This document shows, piece by piece, positions 60,726-64,000 of a DNA stretch of 64,000 nucleotides. The notes under the pieces were generated by a model. The model made no database searches, was not told the DNA's origin, and was given only the letters and a program-made list of their open reading frames with translations. Position 1 is the first letter of the stretch. Each line of letters begins with the position of its first letter. The DNA is from Vibrio cortegadensis (lineage in GTDB: Bacteria > Pseudomonadota > Gammaproteobacteria > Enterobacterales > Vibrionaceae). The DNA is taken from assembly GCF_024347395.1 (NCBI RefSeq), contig NZ_AP025473.1, positions 868,001 to 932,000 on the forward strand. The letters are read 5' to 3'. A program made the translations under genes and the position numbers.

Positions 60726-62489
60726 ATGAATATAAAACTTGCGCTTTTAACCACAATGGTTGTTTCATCTCTTGTTGGTTGTAATTCAACATCTTCAACA
60801 TCAACAGCGGTCTCTCCTAACTCCGGAGTATTTGAATCAAGCTGCTCAATTCCTATGGATGGTGATCAGCCTCTGTCATTCACAGTGGAAGGGGATATCG
60901 CAAAAGTGACTGGGGTTGTTTGTGACGGGACACCATCCGCATTTAGTAAGATGTTGGCAGCGAACTCCAATATAAAAACATTATCACTCATTAATATTGA
61001 TGGCTCAGCGGACGATGATGCGAACCTACAGTTAGGCAGGCTTATTAGACAAAGTGGAGTTACAACGTCAATTGGGAAAACTGGGCATGTTGCGTCTGGT
61101 GGTACCGATCTGTTTCTCGCTGGAACAAAGAGAAGACTCGTAGAAGGTGCTAGAGTGGGAGTGCATTCTTGGAGTGATGGAGTAAAGGATGGTGGGAGCT
61201 TTCCTATATCAAGCCCCGTGCATAAGCCATATTTAGATTACTATCAAGAAATGGGGGTTCCTGCGAGTTTCTATTGGTTTACGCTTAATGTCGCTGCGTC
61301 AGATGAGATGCACTATATGACGAGCAAAGAGATTGAACAATATCAACTGATCACCAAAGTCGAAAACGTCGGGATTACTCCGGTTCCAGCTTCTCTTTCG
61401 GCAACGTATAGTCCGGCACTGAAATTTGACCGCTATACTTCGCTTGTTGCACCAAATGGAAAACCGATTCATATCGTGTCGCAAGATCAGATAACCGATA
61501 ATCAAATCATCCGAGTACGCTCTGTGTTAAGCCATTATTTAACGGATTACACTTCATCTGAATTTGGGGATGATAAAACGGGTGTCATTAATAAGATGGC
61601 AGATAACGGTGCATTATTGATGTTGTTGAATGGCAGTGATGACGGAAGTAACTCAGCGTCAGAACTTGATGGTCAGCCTTTATACAAGAATGAAATCCAA
61701 GTTGAAGGGGGAGAGTGGTACATCAAACAAGACTATAATCACCGAGATGCGACATATGAAGAGATTCTGCACTTGGTTCATGATTACGGTATTGGTGTGG
61801 ATCAAAACCAATCATTTGATGGTGTACTACCTGAGTATCAGGCCGAAATTCGAAGTGCTCAAGTTACAGCACTAACTCAGAGCATATGGGGACTTGGGGA
61901 CGAAAATAAGGACTGGATCACGGAGCTAACCCAAGAAAATAGTCTCTCTCAAGAATATTTAGCCGCTGTTGTTGATTCGTATTATGGACTATGGGGGGCA
62001 TGGAATTCGGATGCTTCAGGAAACGCTGCTTTGAATACAGCAGATAGCCAAAAAGGAATGTGGGGAATTTATTTGGCAAAGACTAGGGCGGAAATTCTGA
62101 TAGAAGATCCTCTTGGTGCTGAACTAATGACTAAATTTTTCCACCCTTACATCACCTATAATGCTCGAATTGATGAGAGTTTTAATGGCACTTTCAGCTT
62201 GAAATATGATGCGTCAAAACCTTACACGAATCATTCTCGCTATTTAAAAGATATCACCTTAACAGGTACCAATGATTCTAATGTAATCATTAACCAACTC
62301 GATAATGTGATTACAGGTAACTCAGGAAATAATAGCGTTATATTTTCAGGAGCAGAAAGTGATTATACAATAACCAAAACTGACGCGAATCGTTATGTTA
62401 TCGTAGACAATCAAGCGGGAAGGGATGGCAAAGTGACGGTGAAAGATATTGAGATATTGAAGTTTTCAAATTCTGAACAAGAACTCTAA
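60726..62489 (+). CDS. Large lipoprotein with COG3904-like and RTX-tail-like regions
   Basis: A 587-residue protein with lipobox VGC (VVSSLVGCNSTSS). Residues 60-180 (ANLQLGRLIRQSGVTTSIGK, GHVASGGTDLFLAGTKRRLV, EGARVGVHSWSDG) recall the periplasmic ClpP-like COG3904 fold, with Ser and His at plausible active positions. The middle (240-500) has ATYEEILHLVHDYGIGVDQN and many aromatic residues, with no family I know. The last 70 residues (VITGNSGNNSVIFSG, SDYTITK, GRDGKVTVKDIEILKFS) resemble the domain that closes RTX/cadherin-like proteins (DGxDxLxxIExLxFxD). A single gene with no close neighbours. Function unknown. Confidence 0.7.
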   Translation: MNIKLALLTTMVVSSLVGCNSTSSTSTAVSPNSGVFESSCSIPMDGDQPLSFTVEGDIAKVTGVVCDGTPSAFSKMLAANSNIKTLSLINIDGSADDDANLQLGRLIRQSGVTTSIGKTGHVASGGTDLFLAGTKRRLVEGARVGVHSWSDGVKDGGSFPISSPVHKPYLDYYQEMGVPASFYWFTLNVAASDEMHYMTSKEIEQYQLITKVENVGITPVPASLSATYSPALKFDRYTSLVAPNGKPIHIVSQDQITDNQIIRVRSVLSHYLTDYTSSEFGDDKTGVINKMADNGALLMLLNGSDDGSNSASELDGQPLYKNEIQVEGGEWYIKQDYNHRDATYEEILHLVHDYGIGVDQNQSFDGVLPEYQAEIRSAQVTALTQSIWGLGDENKDWITELTQENSLSQEYLAAVVDSYYGLWGAWNSDASGNAALNTADSQKGMWGIYLAKTRAEILIEDPLGAELMTKFFHPYITYNARIDESFNGTFSLKYDASKPYTNHSRYLKDITLTGTNDSNVIINQLDNVITGNSGNNSVIFSGAESDYTITKTDANRYVIVDNQAGRDGKVTVKDIEILKFSNSEQEL

Positions 62490-62594
62490 AGCTTAAATAG
62501 TAAAGTTTGAGCCCCTTTTTTACTGCGTTTTGGTGTTAAAATGTTCGTTGAGCTTGGTTTTTAACCATTTGAATCAAATCAATATAATTTATTG

Positions 62595-62622
62595 TTGACT
62601 CATTTTCTTAATCAGTTAAAGT
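62595..62622 (+). promoter_or_regulatory. Probable promoter of the tRNA-Leu/tRNA-Cys operon
   Basis: TTGACT (62595-62600), 16-bp spacer, TAAAGT (62617-62622), followed by a G/C-containing discriminator. It leaves a leader of roughly 105 nt before tRNA-Leu. Confidence 0.5.
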
Positions 62623-62736
62623 ACACCTCGTTCTCAGGGAGCAACGCACAGTTAGCTTGTTGAGTAAAAGAATTTTACGAAAATTGGAATTGTCATTATT
62701 GACAGTGGTGCCGATTATCGCAATCAAGAATTGCGT

Positions 62737-62823
62737 GCCCTGGTGGTGGAATTGGTAGACACAAGGGATTTAAAATCCCTCGGCGTTCGCGCTGTGCCGG
62801 TTCAAGTCCGGCCCGGGGCACCA
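62737..62823 (+). tRNA. tRNA-Leu (anticodon TAA)
   Basis: A class II tRNA of 87 nt including encoded CCA. Acceptor GCCCTGG/CCGGGGC (one T-G pair), anticodon loop in GGGATTTAAAATCCC with TAA, variable arm TCGGCGTTCGCGCTG, T loop GTTCAAGTC. Confidence 0.96.
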
Positions 62824-62874
62824 TCTTACTTTTAGTAAAATCGAAACAAAGCTCATTAGAGCAATATCAATTAT

Positions 62875-62948
62875 GGCGCCTTGGCAGAGTGGCTATGCAG
62901 CGGATTGCAAATCCGTGGACCTCGGTTCGACTCCGGGAGGCGCCTCCA
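62875..62948 (+). tRNA. tRNA-Cys (anticodon GCA)
   Basis: A 74-nt tRNA with encoded CCA. Acceptor GGCGCCT/AGGCGCC, anticodon stem-loop GCGGATTGCAAATCCGT with GCA, T loop GGTTCGACTCC. It lies 51 nt after tRNA-Leu and probably shares its transcript. Confidence 0.96.
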
Positions 62949-62957
62949 TTATTGATT

Positions 62958-62990
62958 AAAAGCCCTAGCAGAAATGCTGGGGCTTTTTTC
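62958..62990 (+). terminator. Terminator of the tRNA operon
   Basis: Stem AAAGCCCTAGCA/TGCTGGGGCTTT followed by a T run, 10 nt after tRNA-Cys. Confidence 0.85.
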
Positions 62991-63352
62991 ATATCTATCA
63001 CAAATCACTTTTGCTTTTTTAGTGTGTATTTCTTTAATTATAAAATTTGCGCGCATTAATTAGGTAAATACAGTTGGTTTATAAATTAGTTAGTAATAAA
63101 TAATAGGGCAAAGTACATCGTTGGTCTGATTTTAATTGTAGCGCTACAACAATTGAGCAATATTTAAAGTGCTAGAGAACACGTTATCTATTATATTTTA
63201 TGCATATACATGCAATGTAATATTCGATATTTGGAACGTAAGCATTTAATGTTATATAAATTTATATTCCGAGCAAATATCACATTATTGTCAAAATTCT
63301 TAATATAAACTCCGCGCGAATTGATTTTTTAGGACTTTATTCGGGAATTTAT
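62991..63352. promoter_or_regulatory. dcuC upstream region with a 14-bp palindrome
   Basis: About 360 bp of very A/T-rich sequence without a gene. TTGTAGCGCTACAA (63136-63149) is a perfect palindrome with the shape of LacI-family operators; it lies about 200 bp before the start codon. No clear FNR box is seen. Confidence 0.5.
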
Positions 63353-64000
63353 ATGTTATCTATTATTATATCTCTGATCGTGACAGGGCTTGTTGCGACT
63401 TTTGTACTCAAGGGATACAAGGCTCAAGCCATCTTAATTGCTGGTGGTATTGTTTTGATGGTTTCAGCAATGCTAATTGGGCAGGATTTGCCACTACCAG
63501 AAAGTGCTTCTACGGGGTCTCAATGGCTTGATATTTTCCATTTTATTAAGCTCACGTTTTCAAGTCAGAGCGCCGGTTTAGGTCTGAAAATCATGGCAAT
63601 TGCCGGCTTTGCTTTTTATATGCATGAGATTGGTGCATCAGAGGCATTGGTGCGTGTTCTTACTCGTCCGCTAACTCACATTAAGCATATGCCTTACCTG
63701 TTTATGGCGATGTGTTTCATTATTGGTGAGTTTCTTTCTATTTTCATTACAAGTGCATCTGGTTTAGGTGTACTACTAATGGTGACGCTATATCCATTAA
63801 TGCGAAGTGTTGGTTTAAGTCGTTTGTCTGCATGTGCGCCTATTGCGACTGCGGTTGCGGTAGAGATGGGACCGGGTCAAGGTAACGTGAACTTTGCAGC
63901 AGAGATCATTGGTATAGATGTTGTTGATTACGTTGTGCAATATCAATTGACGGTTGCGCTTGCTGCATTAACTGTTATTGCTGTTCTTCATGTGCTGGTA
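63353..64000 (+). CDS. dcuC: Anaerobic C4-dicarboxylate transporter DcuC (5' part)
   Basis: The first 216 codons of a large multi-TM carrier; it runs off the window. The start ATG follows CGGGA. Motifs such as GLGLKIMAIAGFAFYMHEIG, MCFIIGEFLSIFITSASGLG and APIATAVAVEMGPGQGNVNF are typical of DcuC, which exchanges or exports succinate and other C4-dicarboxylates during fumarate respiration. The frame stays open to the last base. Confidence 0.9.
   Translation, partial: MLSIIISLIVTGLVATFVLKGYKAQAILIAGGIVLMVSAMLIGQDLPLPESASTGSQWLDIFHFIKLTFSSQSAGLGLKIMAIAGFAFYMHEIGASEALVRVLTRPLTHIKHMPYLFMAMCFIIGEFLSIFITSASGLGVLLMVTLYPLMRSVGLSRLSACAPIATAVAVEMGPGQGNVNFAAEIIGIDVVDYVVQYQLTVALAALTVIAVLHVLV

Noticed and set aside
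60557..60784. A 75-residue frame upstream of the large lipoprotein
   Set aside because: It overlaps the lipoprotein start in a different frame, is Cys-rich without pattern, and has no ribosome site.
1..64000. CRISPR array or insertion sequence
   Set aside because: I saw no regularly spaced direct repeats with unique spacers, no cas genes and no transposase. The only mobile element supported is the integrase-bearing one at 16.4-25.1 kb.

Overview
The window looks like a piece of a Vibrio chromosome, probably the smaller chromosome II. It has many close homologues of Vibrio accessory-metabolism genes (mgsA, torT/torS, cti, guaC, rnb, deaD, a second-type ackA, dcuC), typical Vibrio terminators with a GAGCCTAGTGCTC-like core, and a moderate-to-low GC content. 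The chromosome II placement is inference from remembered gene sets and was not tested.

Layout. 1-9 kb: methylglyoxal synthase, a divergent TorT/TorS TMAO-sensing pair, a haem-motif fatty-acid cis/trans isomerase with a small partner gene, and an OFA-type MFS transporter. 9-16 kb: a DUF3332 lipoprotein, two small membrane proteins, a REC-CheC response regulator coupled to a PAS protein, the bifunctional NAD(P)HX repair enzyme, a small outer-membrane barrel and guaC. 16.4-25.1 kb: an 8.7 kb integrated element bounded by an 87 bp perfect direct repeat that duplicates the guaC terminator. 25-36 kb: hemerythrin, HAD phosphatase, methyltransferase, PPC protein, EamA exporter, Lrp regulator, tRNA-Ser, MaoC hydratase, orphan PstS, AraC regulator and RNase II. 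36-41 kb: DeaD helicase, GGDEF-EAL protein and acetate kinase. 41.2-49.1 kb: a patatin-gene remnant followed by a five-gene copper efflux operon behind a CueR-type promoter. 49-62.5 kb: a GH31 glycosidase, an OmpR-type two-component system, a glycine-zipper lipoprotein, dgkA-eptA-LTA-synthase-like envelope genes, an HD-GYP phosphodiesterase and a large lipoprotein. 62.7-64 kb: tRNA-Leu, tRNA-Cys and the start of dcuC.

The integrated element is the most unusual part. It has the left end of a K139/P2-type prophage (int, cargo, cI, then divergent cox and cII), but no replication, capsid or tail genes follow. The slot between int and cI, where such phages carry accessory genes, holds a 1105-residue KAP-family membrane NTPase, a 179-residue one-TM protein and an HNH nuclease whose N-terminal part resembles McrA-type modification-dependent nucleases. 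The HNH start codon directly abuts the cI stop codon. The integrase is split by an apparent 1-nt deletion in a C run, so the element may be locked in place. The right end holds frameshifted remnants of a glycosyltransferase-9-like gene. The cargo is a good candidate for an undescribed anti-phage system; this is inference from family and context.

Two regulatory units also stand out. The copper operon has a MerR-type promoter with a 19 bp spacer and encodes a CusB-like adaptor with two CusF-like domains fused at its C-terminus. The two-component system and the lipoprotein/eptA region share a TCTGACA motif, which before the lipoprotein gene belongs to four GACA units spaced 10-11 bp apart, suggesting one envelope-stress regulon.
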